Shown here: positions 57,404 through 64,000 of the stretch, piece after piece
Layout of the letters: each line of letters begins with the position of its first letter
How positions within the stretch are numbered: position 1 is the first letter of the stretch
From: Pseudactinotalea terrae
GTDB taxonomy: Bacteria > Actinomycetota > Actinomycetes > Actinomycetales > Beutenbergiaceae
Direction of reading: 5' to 3'
DNA: 64,000 bases
NCBI RefSeq assembly: GCF_009733845.1
Contig: NZ_WNXZ01000005.1
Location: 295,332 to 359,331, forward strand
Translations under genes and position numbers: made by a program
The notes under the pieces: model-generated
What the model saw: only the letters and a program-made list of their open reading frames with translations
Database searches by the model: none
Told to the model about the DNA's origin: nothing

Positions 57404-58000
57404 TCAGCCGAACACCCAGGGAAGTGCTAGCAGCATCACGGTGGACCACGTGACGTGGGTGATCACCGATGCGAGCACGCCACCGGTCGCGCGCCGCTGC
57501 AGCCCGACGACGATCGCGAGCAGGGCCGCCGCGAAGCCGAGCATGAGGTTGCCCGAGGCGACGACCACCGCGACGTTGGCCACCGTCGCGGTCGCGATCG
57601 GGTAGCGGGGCGCGACCTCGTAGACCGCACCACGGAAGAACAGCTCCTCGGCCACGCCGTTGACGACCGTGATAGCGAGCAGCAGAGCCAGCGGCCCCTC
57701 CACGGCGAAGCCCAGCACGGCGCGCACCTGCTCGCCGAGCACCGGGAGCTCGCGCACCAGCAGCGCACCGAGCACGAAGATCCCGGCGAGCCCCAGCCCG
57801 ACCAGCAGCGGGGTGAGCAGCGGGCGGCGGTCACGCCCACGGAACTGGATACGCCCCAACCGCAACGGCCCTGACGTCAGCGCGCCGACCACCCAGACCC
57901 CCGCGAGGGCGAAGGTCGCAGGGTAGAACGCGGCATCGCCGGGCCGGATCCGCAGCGACAGCGCGAGCACCACCGCACCGATCACGATGGTGGCCAGCAC
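57404..58000 (-). CDS. CPBP-family intramembrane metalloprotease
   Basis: A protein of at least 198 residues with about six membrane helices and the CPBP (Rce1-like) motif EELFFRGAVYEV followed by a later NLMLGFAAALLAIVVGLQRR. The start is uncertain. The frame is open back to an ATG at 58228, but that would run through the whole dodecin gene. The only other in-frame start near the first helix is GTG at 58000, used here, which leaves a very short lead. It follows dodecin on the same strand and may be cotranscribed. Substrate unknown; bacterial members include bacteriocin self-immunity proteins. Confidence 0.75.
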   Translation of the reverse strand: MLATIVIGAVVLALSLRIRPGDAAFYPATFALAGVWVVGALTSGPLRLGRIQFRGRDRRPLLTPLLVGLGLAGIFVLGALLVRELPVLGEQVRAVLGFAVEGPLALLLAITVVNGVAEELFFRGAVYEVAPRYPIATATVANVAVVVASGNLMLGFAAALLAIVVGLQRRATGGVLASVITHVTWSTVMLLALPWVFG

Positions 58001-58079
58001 GACGAGCCGGCGACGCCGTAGCGCTGCGGCCGCGACCCGTGATCCCGGCGCCGCGCCGGCGTCTCGTGAGGCGCTCAGC

Positions 58080-58289
58080 TCAGTCGTCGAGGACGAACGT
58101 GATCTCGAGGACGACCTGGTAGGCCGTGATCGTGCCGTCGGAGACCTCGACCTTCTGCTCCTTGACCCAGGCTCCTGAGACGTTGCGAAGAGTCTGCGCC
58201 GACCGCGCGACGCCCGCCTGGATCGCATCCTCGAAGCTGACGTCCGAACGGGCGGTGATGGTCGTGACGCGTGCGATGGAGCTGGTCAT
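58080..58289 (-). CDS. Dodecin
   Basis: A 69-residue flavin-storage protein. It has the dodecin strand-helix-strand-strand plan, SFEDAIQAGVARSAQTLRNV then GAWVKEQKVEVSDGTITAYQ. The tryptophan and glutamine in those motifs are the flavin-stacking and -contacting positions of the family. AAGGAGG precedes the ATG at 58289. Confidence 0.9.
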   Translation of the reverse strand: MTSSIARVTTITARSDVSFEDAIQAGVARSAQTLRNVSGAWVKEQKVEVSDGTITAYQVVLEITFVLDD

Positions 58290-58310
58290 GATGACCTCCT
58301 TGACGATGGA

Positions 58311-58326
58311 CCGCCCTCGAGGGCGG
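58311..58326. promoter_or_regulatory. 16-bp perfect palindrome upstream of dodecin
   Basis: CCGCCCTCGAGGGCGG lies 22 bp upstream of the dodecin ATG, before its Shine-Dalgarno. It could be an operator or a leader hairpin; no protein can be assigned. Confidence 0.4.
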
Positions 58327-58484
58327 CTGTTGTCCATGGTGTCTGCCCCGGGACGTCCGCGCAACGGGTTCGGCATCCCGATAGTGGGTACGGCGGGGTG
58401 CTCCCGCGACCGCACAGCTCACCCTTGTGTTGCTGGAGGCAGCATGGCAGAACCCGGGCGCCGCGCAGTCCCGTGCCGGCCGCC

Positions 58485-58490
58485 TACGCT
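58485..58490 (+). promoter_or_regulatory. -10 box of the S9 peptidase-lipB unit
   Basis: TACGCT ends 6 nt before the GTG at 58497. Confidence 0.45.
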
Positions 58491-58496
58491 GGTGCG

Positions 58497-60548
58497 GTGA
58501 CTGACGACCCGTGGGCCTGGCTGGAAGACGTCGATGGCGAGCAGGCGCTCGCCTGGGTGCGCGAGCGCAACGGTGAGAAGGCGGCCGAGCTGGCCGCGAC
58601 GCCGTCGTTCGCCGAGACGAAGCGGCGGATCCGCTCCATCCTGGACTCCGAGGCGAAGATCCCCGATGTCACCCGCCGGGGAGAGCACCTCTACAACTTC
58701 TGGAAGGACGCGCAGCACGAGCGCGGCGTGTGGCGCCGCACGACGCTCGAGTCCTACCGCACGGAGCGCCCCGAGTGGGAGGTCGTGCTCGACCTCGACG
58801 CGCTCAACGAGGCCGAGGGCGCGAACTGGGTGTGGCACGGCGCCACTGTCTGGCGAGGGGACGAGGGTTCGCCCGACGCGTTCCGATACGCGCTCGTCAG
58901 CCTGTCACGCGGCGGTTCCGACGCCGACGTGACGCGCGAGTTCGACCTGCACACGAAGTCCTTCGTGGAAGGCGGCTTCGAGCGCCCCGAGTCGAAGGGT
59001 GGCGTGTCGTGGGAGTCGCCGGACTCCCTCATCGTCTACACCGACTTCGGCGAGGGCACGATGACGCCCTCCGGCTACCCGCGCATCGTGAAGCGCTGGC
59101 GCCGCGGCACCCCGCTCGAGCAGGCCGAGACGCTCTTCGAGGGCGAGCCGGGTGACATGTACATCGGTGGCGGCCACGACCAGATGCCCGGCTTCGAGCG
59201 CACCTACGTGTTCCGCCGCAAGACCTTCCGCACCGGTGAGCTCTACCTGCTGGACGGCGAGAAGCTCGTGGAGGTGCCCACCCCGCCGTCGGCGGAGGAG
59301 GACATCCACCGCGAGTGGCTCACGGTGGAGCTGCGCGAGGACTGGGCACCAGCCGACGTCACCTACCCGGCCGGTGCGCTGCTGGCGGCGAGGCTCGACG
59401 ACGTGCTCGCGGGCTCCACCGACTTCCACGTGCTGTACGCGCCCACCGAGACCACCTCGCTCGCGGGAGCCTCGTGGACCAGGAACCACCTCGTGCTCAA
59501 CATCCTCGAGGACGTCACGAACCGCCTCGAGGTGCTCACGCCGACGCCGGCGGGCACCTTCTCGCGCACCGCCGTCGAGGGTGTGCCGCAGGTCGGAACC
59601 GTGGCCGTCGCTCCCGTCGACGCGGTGGCGAGCGACGACGTCTGGCTCTACGTCACCGACTTCCTCACGCCCACGACGCTTTCGCTCGCCTCGATCTCGC
59701 CCGAGGGCGTCATGGGCGAGCCCGAGCCGCTGAAGTCGATGCCGACCTTCTTCGACGCCGAGGGGCTGGTCGCGGAGCAGCACTTCGTCACCTCCGACGA
59801 CGGCACCCGGGTGCCGTACTTCCTGGTGCGCCGGGAGGACCTCAGCTTCGACGGCACCGCACCCACCCTCCTCTACGGGTACGGCGGCTTCGAGATCTCG
59901 CTGACGCCGACGTACTCGGGCGGCATGGGCTCCTCGTGGCTGGAGAAGGGTGGGGTGTACGCGCTAGCCAACATCCGCGGCGGCGGCGAGTACGGGCCAC
60001 GCTGGCACCAGGCCGCGCTCAAGGAGAACCGGCACAAGGCGTACGAGGACATGGCAGCCGTGGCGCGGGACCTCGTGGCGCGCGGCGTCACCTCCCACGA
60101 GCACCTCGGCGTGCAGGGCGGCTCGAACGGCGGCCTGCTGACCGGGAACATGATCACGCGGTACCCCGAGCTGTTCGGTGCGGTCGTGATCCAGGTCCCG
60201 CTGCTGGACATGCAGCGGTACAGCCACCTGCTCGCGGGTGCCTCGTGGATGGACGAGTACGGCGACCCGGACGACCCCGAGCAGTGGGAGTTCATCCGCA
60301 CGTTCTCGCCGTACCACCTGCTCGACCCGGAGCGGCAGTACCCGCCGGTGCTGTTCACCACCTCCACGCGCGACGACCGCGTGCACCCCGGGCACGCCCG
60401 CAAGATGGCGGCGGCGATGCTCGCGATGGGCAAGGACGTCACGTACTACGAGAACATCGAGGGCGGTCACGGCGGTGCCGCGACCAACGACCAGGCCTCG
60501 CACATGCAGGCGCTCGCGTACGAGTTCCTTCGGTCGCGCCTCGCGTGA
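58497..60548 (+). CDS. Prolyl oligopeptidase family serine peptidase (S9A)
   Basis: A 683-residue peptidase with an N-terminal beta-propeller (about 60-400) and a C-terminal alpha/beta hydrolase domain. Catalytic Ser is in VQGGSNGG near residue 542, Asp in STRDDRVHP near 626 and His in EGGHGGA near 658. The propeller restricts substrates to short, usually proline-containing peptides. No signal peptide is seen, so it is probably cytoplasmic. The GTG start gives [20 protein letters not shown], the typical family start. It overlaps lipB by 4 bp. Confidence 0.93.
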   Translation: MTDDPWAWLEDVDGEQALAWVRERNGEKAAELAATPSFAETKRRIRSILDSEAKIPDVTRRGEHLYNFWKDAQHERGVWRRTTLESYRTERPEWEVVLDLDALNEAEGANWVWHGATVWRGDEGSPDAFRYALVSLSRGGSDADVTREFDLHTKSFVEGGFERPESKGGVSWESPDSLIVYTDFGEGTMTPSGYPRIVKRWRRGTPLEQAETLFEGEPGDMYIGGGHDQMPGFERTYVFRRKTFRTGELYLLDGEKLVEVPTPPSAEEDIHREWLTVELREDWAPADVTYPAGALLAARLDDVLAGSTDFHVLYAPTETTSLAGASWTRNHLVLNILEDVTNRLEVLTPTPAGTFSRTAVEGVPQVGTVAVAPVDAVASDDVWLYVTDFLTPTTLSLASISPEGVMGEPEPLKSMPTFFDAEGLVAEQHFVTSDDGTRVPYFLVRREDLSFDGTAPTLLYGYGGFEISLTPTYSGGMGSSWLEKGGVYALANIRGGGEYGPRWHQAALKENRHKAYEDMAAVARDLVARGVTSHEHLGVQGGSNGGLLTGNMITRYPELFGAVVIQVPLLDMQRYSHLLAGASWMDEYGDPDDPEQWEFIRTFSPYHLLDPERQYPPVLFTTSTRDDRVHPGHARKMAAAMLAMGKDVTYYENIEGGHGGAATNDQASHMQALAYEFLRSRLA

Positions 60549-61189
60549 CTCGCCGGCTCGCGATCGAGCACCTCGGGTTCGCCCCCGAGCTCGTCGACTA
60601 CCGGCAGGCGTGGGACCGGCAGCGCGCGGTGCACGCCGAGGTCGTGGCCGGCGAGCGCCCCGACACCGTGCTGCTGTGCGAGCACGCCTCGGTGTTCACC
60701 GCCGGCGCACGCACCCGCCCGAGCGAGCGCCCGATCGACGGCTCCGAGGTCATCAAGGTCGACCGCGGCGGCAAGATCACCTGGCACGGGCCGGGCCAGC
60801 TCGTCGGCTACCCGATCATGCGGCTGCCCGACCCGGTCGATGTGGTCGCCCACGTGCGCCGGCTCGAGCAGCTCCTGATCGACGTGTGCGCCGAGCTGGG
60901 GCTGGCGACCGTGCGCGTCGAGGGTCGCTCGGGTGTGTGGCGGCTGGGCGAGGGCGGCAGCCCCGACCGCAAGGTCGCTGCGATCGGTGTCCGGGTGGCG
61001 CGCGGCGTGACGATGCACGGATTCGCCCTCAACGCCGCCTGCGACCTGTCCTGGGCCACGATCATCGTGCCGTGCGGGCTCGAGGACGCCACCGCCACCT
61101 CCCTGAGCGCCGAGCTCGGCCGGCCCATCGGCGTCGGCGAGGTTCTCCCGCTCGTCGAGGCACGGCTGGGCGCGCTGAGCGTCGCCTGA
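60545..61189 (+). CDS. lipB: Octanoyltransferase LipB
   Basis: A 214-residue enzyme moving octanoyl groups from acyl carrier protein to lipoyl domains. It carries [16 protein letters not shown] near residue 77, the catalytic Lys in KVAAIGVRV near 143 and catalytic Cys in VPCGL near 176. GTGA overlap with the peptidase gene sets the start. lipA lies downstream on the same strand, separated by a minus-strand kinase-like gene, so lipB and lipA are neighbours but not one operon. Confidence 0.95.
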   Translation: MTRRLAIEHLGFAPELVDYRQAWDRQRAVHAEVVAGERPDTVLLCEHASVFTAGARTRPSERPIDGSEVIKVDRGGKITWHGPGQLVGYPIMRLPDPVDVVAHVRRLEQLLIDVCAELGLATVRVEGRSGVWRLGEGGSPDRKVAAIGVRVARGVTMHGFALNAACDLSWATIIVPCGLEDATATSLSAELGRPIGVGEVLPLVEARLGALSVA

Positions 61190-61225
61190 GCCGGCGGGGG
61201 CTGCGGGCAGATCCGCCCCAAGGCT

Positions 61226-61293
61226 CGAGGTCGCACCCTCGGTTCGCGGTCGTACCGTCGGCGGTGCGACCTCGCACCCCAGGTGCGACCTCG
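61226..61293. repeat. Four-half-site hairpin repeat (family A, copy 3, diverged)
   Basis: GAGGTCGCAC and GCGGTCGTAC blocks 19 bp apart face an inverted pair ending with GTGCGACCTCG. Arms of about 31 bp pair with about six mismatches. It lies between convergent lipB and the P-loop gene and reaches that gene's end. Confidence 0.65.
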
Positions 61294-61839
61294 TCAGTGC
61301 GTGCGACGGGCGAACCCGGCGAGGAGCGGCCCGACCTGCCGCGGCGAGGTGAGCCGCATCATCGGTGGCGCTCCGGGATCACGCTGCCATCGCCGGATCT
61401 GCGCCCGCTTACGGCTGAAGCTCCTCCAGTGCCACCACAGGATCGAGTCAGCTGACAGCAGCACCCGCAGGCTCTCGACGTTGCCGTTGCAGATCTGGTC
61501 CCGTCGGACCAACCGGACCGCCGTGCGCCGCAGCAGCCGGCCGAACGAGAGCCAGCGCGGGTAGTCCAGCGCAACGATCAGATCCACGTGCGGCATCACG
61601 ACGTCGCGCCAGTGCCCGTAGGCGGTGTCGAGCACCCACTCCTCGTCAGCGACGATCCGCTGCGCGAGGTCACGCTGCTCATCGTGCGGGCGCTCGACCC
61701 AGCCCGGCAGCCAGCCGATCTCGTCGTCGACACTGTGCCTGGGCAGCCCAGCAGCGGTGCCGATCTGCTCGGCGAGCGTGCTCTTGCCCGCCCCGGTGAC
61801 GCCGTGCACGAGGATGCGGCGGGGCACCGACGTCGTCAT
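61294..61839 (-). CDS. P-loop NTPase, adenylate-kinase-like (FlaR-type)
   Basis: A 181-residue cytoplasmic protein with Walker A HGVTGAGKSTLAEQI near residues 12-27 and an adenylate-kinase-like topology including the DYPRWLSFGRLLRRT segment near 94. Such small kinases are often labelled FlaR or topology-modulation proteins, without a proven substrate. The ATG at 61839 follows GGAGGCTGGAG; the extra upstream residues to 61872 look non-coding. Confidence 0.8.
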   Translation of the reverse strand: MTTSVPRRILVHGVTGAGKSTLAEQIGTAAGLPRHSVDDEIGWLPGWVERPHDEQRDLAQRIVADEEWVLDTAYGHWRDVVMPHVDLIVALDYPRWLSFGRLLRRTAVRLVRRDQICNGNVESLRVLLSADSILWWHWRSFSRKRAQIRRWQRDPGAPPMMRLTSPRQVGPLLAGFARRTH

Positions 61840-61996
61840 GCTCCAGCCTCCTTGATGGCCGCCGACCACCATAGCCCGCGACCGGCCCGTCGCTCAGGTG
61901 CACCAAGAGCCCGAGCTCCACAGCAGTTCCAGCGGAGCGGCCCGACCGTGACGTGGACCACCCGGCCGTGCGGCGCCGTCGCGGTCCCCGGTCGCC

Positions 61997-62002
61997 TAGG
62001 GT
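61997..62002 (+). promoter_or_regulatory. -10 box of leaderless lipA
   Basis: TAGGGT ends 7 nt before the GTG at 62010. Confidence 0.5.
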
Positions 62003-62009
62003 TGCTGAC

Positions 62010-63098
62010 GTGGCCGACACGACCGGACCAACCATGCTGGGCCTCCCCCGACCGGTGAGCCCCACGACCGAGACCAGCGTCGACGGGCGCCGCGTGACGC
62101 GCATCGAGGCGCGCAACGCCCAGACGCCGATCGAGCGCAAACCCGAGTGGATCCGCACCAAGGCCACGATGGGCCCCGAGTACACCGAGATGCAGAGCCG
62201 CGTGAAGGGCGCCGGGCTGCACACCGTGTGCCAGGAGGCCGGCTGTCCCAACATCTACGAGTGCTGGGAGGACCGCGAGGCCACGTTCCTCATCGGCGGC
62301 GACATCTGCACCCGCCGCTGCGACTTCTGCGACATCGCCACTGGCAAGCCGCGCCCGCTGGACCGTGACGAGCCGCGCCGAGTGGCCGAGTCCGTGGCCG
62401 AGATGGGGCTGCGCTACGCCACGATCACCGGCGTCGCGCGCGACGACCAGCCCGACGGCGCCGCCTGGCTCTTCGGCGAGGTGATCCGCCAGATCCACAC
62501 GCGCAACCCGGGGACCGGCGTCGAGATCCTGCCGCCCGACTTCAACGCGGTGCCCGAGCACGTCGAGCGCGTCTTCGAGGCGCGGCCCGAGGTCTTCGCT
62601 CACAACCTCGAGACCGTGCCGCGGATCTTCAAGCAGATCCGCCCGGCCTTCACCTACGACAAGTCGCTGCAGGTGCTGACGATGGCCAAGGAGGCCGAGC
62701 TGGTCACCAAGTCGAACCTCATCCTCGGCATGGGCGAGGAGGACCACGAGATCGACAAGGCGCTCGTCGACCTGCACGAGGCCGGCTGCGACATCATCAC
62801 CATCACCCAGTACCTGCGCCCCTCGAAGCTGCACCATCCCGTGAAGCGCTGGGTCAAGCCGGCCGAGTTCGTGCACTGGTCCGAGCGGGCCGAGGAGATC
62901 GGGTTCCTCGGCGTGATGTCCGGTCCGCTCGTGCGCTCCTCCTACCGTGCCGGCCGCCTGTACGCGCAAGCCATGACACGGTTGGGCAAGTCCTTGCCGC
63001 CAGGCCTGGAGCACCTGGCGGACGCCGCCGACGACGGCGCTCGCCAGGAGGCCAAGACCCTCCTGGGCATGCCGCTGCCGCTCACCCCCGCCGTCTGA
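62010..63098 (+). CDS. lipA: Lipoyl synthase
   Basis: A 362-residue radical SAM enzyme inserting two sulfurs into octanoyl groups. The auxiliary-cluster cysteines lie in [12 protein letters not shown] near residues 73-84, the radical-SAM CxxxCxxC in CTRRCDFC at 100-107, and a C-terminal RSSYRAG supplies the serine ligand near 311. The first 45 residues are a typical actinobacterial N-terminal extension. The GTG start is supported by the TAGGGT box. Works after LipB in lipoate synthesis. Confidence 0.96.
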   Translation: MADTTGPTMLGLPRPVSPTTETSVDGRRVTRIEARNAQTPIERKPEWIRTKATMGPEYTEMQSRVKGAGLHTVCQEAGCPNIYECWEDREATFLIGGDICTRRCDFCDIATGKPRPLDRDEPRRVAESVAEMGLRYATITGVARDDQPDGAAWLFGEVIRQIHTRNPGTGVEILPPDFNAVPEHVERVFEARPEVFAHNLETVPRIFKQIRPAFTYDKSLQVLTMAKEAELVTKSNLILGMGEEDHEIDKALVDLHEAGCDIITITQYLRPSKLHHPVKRWVKPAEFVHWSERAEEIGFLGVMSGPLVRSSYRAGRLYAQAMTRLGKSLPPGLEHLADAADDGARQEAKTLLGMPLPLTPAV

Positions 63099-63172
63099 AT
63101 TCAACGCACTTTCGACCCAACCTCGATTTCAACGCACTTTCGACCTTCTCCTGATTTCAACGCACTTTCGCC
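63097..63172 (+). repeat. 28-bp-period repeat cluster, 3 units (family B)
   Basis: Copies of a 20-mer near GATTTCAACGCACTTTCGAC start at 63097, 63125 and 63153, each followed by 8 unrelated bases. The first copy overlaps the lipA stop codon. The period matches the cluster at 6843. Confidence 0.85.
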
Positions 63173-63182
63173 CGAGGACCTG

Positions 63183-63839
63183 ATGACCGACGATGCGCCC
63201 GGAACGATCCTCGTGCTGCCCGGCGGTGCGTACCAGCACCTCTCCGACAAGGAGGCCGAGCCGGTCGCCGAGTGGATCCGGTCGCTCGGGTGGGACGCCC
63301 GGGTGGTGCGGTACCCGACGCGTGCACGGCATCCCGAGCCCCTCGACGTCGTCAGGGCCGAGGTCGCGACGGAGCGGGCTGCCGGCGCCAGGCTGGTGGG
63401 CGTGCTCGGGTTCTCCGCTGGTGGACACCTGGCGGGACACGCGGCGTTCGCACCCGACAGCACGCCCGAGCAGCGGCCCGATCTCGCGGTGCTCTGCTAC
63501 CCGGTGGTCTCGATGCTCAGCAGCACGCACGAGGGCTCCCGCCACAACCTGCTCGGCGCGGACGCCACCGATGACCTGCGGGCAGCGACGTCGCTCGAAC
63601 GACTCGTGACGCCGGACGCACCTCCGGTGTTCCTGTGGCACACGGTCGTCGACGAGGCTGTGCTGATCCACGAGCACGCGTACCCGCTGGCCACGGCGCT
63701 CGCCGGCGCCGGGGTGCCGCACGAGGTGCACGTCTTCACCGAGGGCGAGCACGGCGTCGCGATGCGCGACGACATCCCGGCACGGCAGTGGATGCCGCTG
63801 TGCGCAGCCTGGCTGGCAGGTCTCGCCGCGGGTTCGTGA
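63183..63839 (+). CDS. Alpha/beta hydrolase (esterase/acetyl-xylan-esterase-like)
   Basis: A 218-residue serine hydrolase with the oxyanion motif LPGGAYQHLS near residue 12, nucleophile elbow GFSAGGHLAGH (Ser79), acid in HTVVDEAV near 160 and His in EGEHGVAM near 195. It resembles small BD-FAE-type esterases that deacylate sugars or formyl-amino acids. No signal peptide, so cytoplasmic. GAGGA precedes the ATG; the family B repeats end 10 bp upstream. Confidence 0.85.
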   Translation: MTDDAPGTILVLPGGAYQHLSDKEAEPVAEWIRSLGWDARVVRYPTRARHPEPLDVVRAEVATERAAGARLVGVLGFSAGGHLAGHAAFAPDSTPEQRPDLAVLCYPVVSMLSSTHEGSRHNLLGADATDDLRAATSLERLVTPDAPPVFLWHTVVDEAVLIHEHAYPLATALAGAGVPHEVHVFTEGEHGVAMRDDIPARQWMPLCAAWLAGLAAGS

Positions 63840-63930
63840 CTGCGTCTCTCGATCCCGCTGAATTCGTCCCAGGCCCTGACTGCCAGACTGCTTGTGAGTC
63901 AGTTGTCCTCGATTTGAGGAGCTGATTGTT

Positions 63931-64000
63931 GTGTCTGTTCGAAGGTTCCGTACTGCGGAGCAGAAGCGAGAGCTGGTCTATGAGTATGTCGGGCTTGGGT
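63931..64000 (+). mobile_element. Probable insertion-sequence transposase gene, 5' end only
   Basis: A GTG at 63931 after GAGGAG starts a frame of 23 codons open to the window edge, with VRRFRTAEQKRELV, a sequence typical of the N-terminal HTH of IS3-type OrfA transposases. From about 63870 the DNA drops to roughly 50% G+C, unlike the ~70% around it, which suggests recent arrival. The left terminus of the element cannot be set; the segment TGACTGCC at 63877 is a possible edge. The 91 bp between the esterase and this frame hold nothing else. Confidence 0.5.

Noticed and set aside
58080..58228. CPBP gene start at the ATG at 58228
   Set aside because: It would overlap nearly all of dodecin and add an Arg/Ser-rich stretch that is the frame-shadow of dodecin.
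63097..63172. Short regularly spaced repeats that look like a CRISPR array
   Set aside because: Spacers are only 8 nt, there are three units, and no cas gene is present.

Overview
The window is a GC-rich stretch (about 70% G+C) of actinobacterial chromosome. Evidence for this is the codon usage, the F420/PPOX-type enzyme, the DUF3151, LppM-like, LemA and HspR-type features, the sigK/rskA-like pair, and a purA-fba-spoU-pyrE-clpB gene order that, as I recall it, resembles Mycobacterium. The protein style suggests Micrococcales (Beutenbergia/Ruania/Georgenia-like), but that placement is inference. No rRNA, tRNA or CRISPR array was found. About two dozen transcription units begin with a -10 box of the form TANNNT (a few NANNNT) ending only 6-8 nt before the start codon. 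They look leaderless, and I used this rule to fix several starts.

Layout: 1-924 is the end of a BCS1-like AAA ATPase gene. 1096-4489 is a carbohydrate ABC importer (binding lipoprotein and two permeases, no ATPase), closed by an 18-bp hairpin. 4576-10753 holds a small membrane protein, a GlxA-type regulator beside a palindrome, a double-GNAT protein, purD, a PPOX protein, an FtsK-N-terminus-like membrane protein and a DUF488 protein. 10793-16583 is a 1536-residue secreted GH2 enzyme divergent from a LacI regulator with operator-like sites between them. 16598-29247 carries purA, a DUF3151 gene, tetR/doxX, fba, a SpoU methyltransferase gene, a PH-like gene, lemA, pyrE, xthA, two septum-formation-type membrane proteins and clpB with a HAIR-type HspR operator.

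29435-38701 holds a small antitoxin-like protein, an amidohydrolase, a beta-phosphoglucomutase-type HAD enzyme coupled to a GH65 phosphorylase, a small leaderless HTH gene with two operators in front of an ABC exporter, an LppM-like lipoprotein, a YbaK deacylase and a DUF1304 protein. 38733-41595 is a decayed defence locus: frameshifted hsdM and mrr fragments, an intact class II Fic gene, a broken hsdR start, and the tail of a GH43-like gene. 41627-50689 carries a DUF4262 gene, an amidase, two VOC proteins, L-lactate dehydrogenase, tdh-kbl (threonine catabolism) and an operon of DUF4397 protein, class F sortase, ECF sigma and anti-sigma. 50819-63839 carries a double GNAT, rlmC, a holin-like protein, the tldD/pmbA pair, an NmrA-like protein, a CPBP protease, dodecin, an S9 peptidase coupled to lipB, a P-loop kinase-like protein, lipA and an esterase. 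An apparent transposase gene begins at the right edge.

The most unusual structure is intergenic. There are three dispersed repeat families: a four-half-site hairpin with 19-bp period (three copies), a 20-bp repeat with strict 28-bp period (two clusters), and a 71-bp inverted element (two copies). In addition, a bipartite element with exact spacing lies upstream of both purD and the lppM-like gene. None has an obvious annotation. The decayed restriction locus that keeps an intact Fic enzyme behind a duplicated 39-bp upstream element is the best candidate for an unexplored system.
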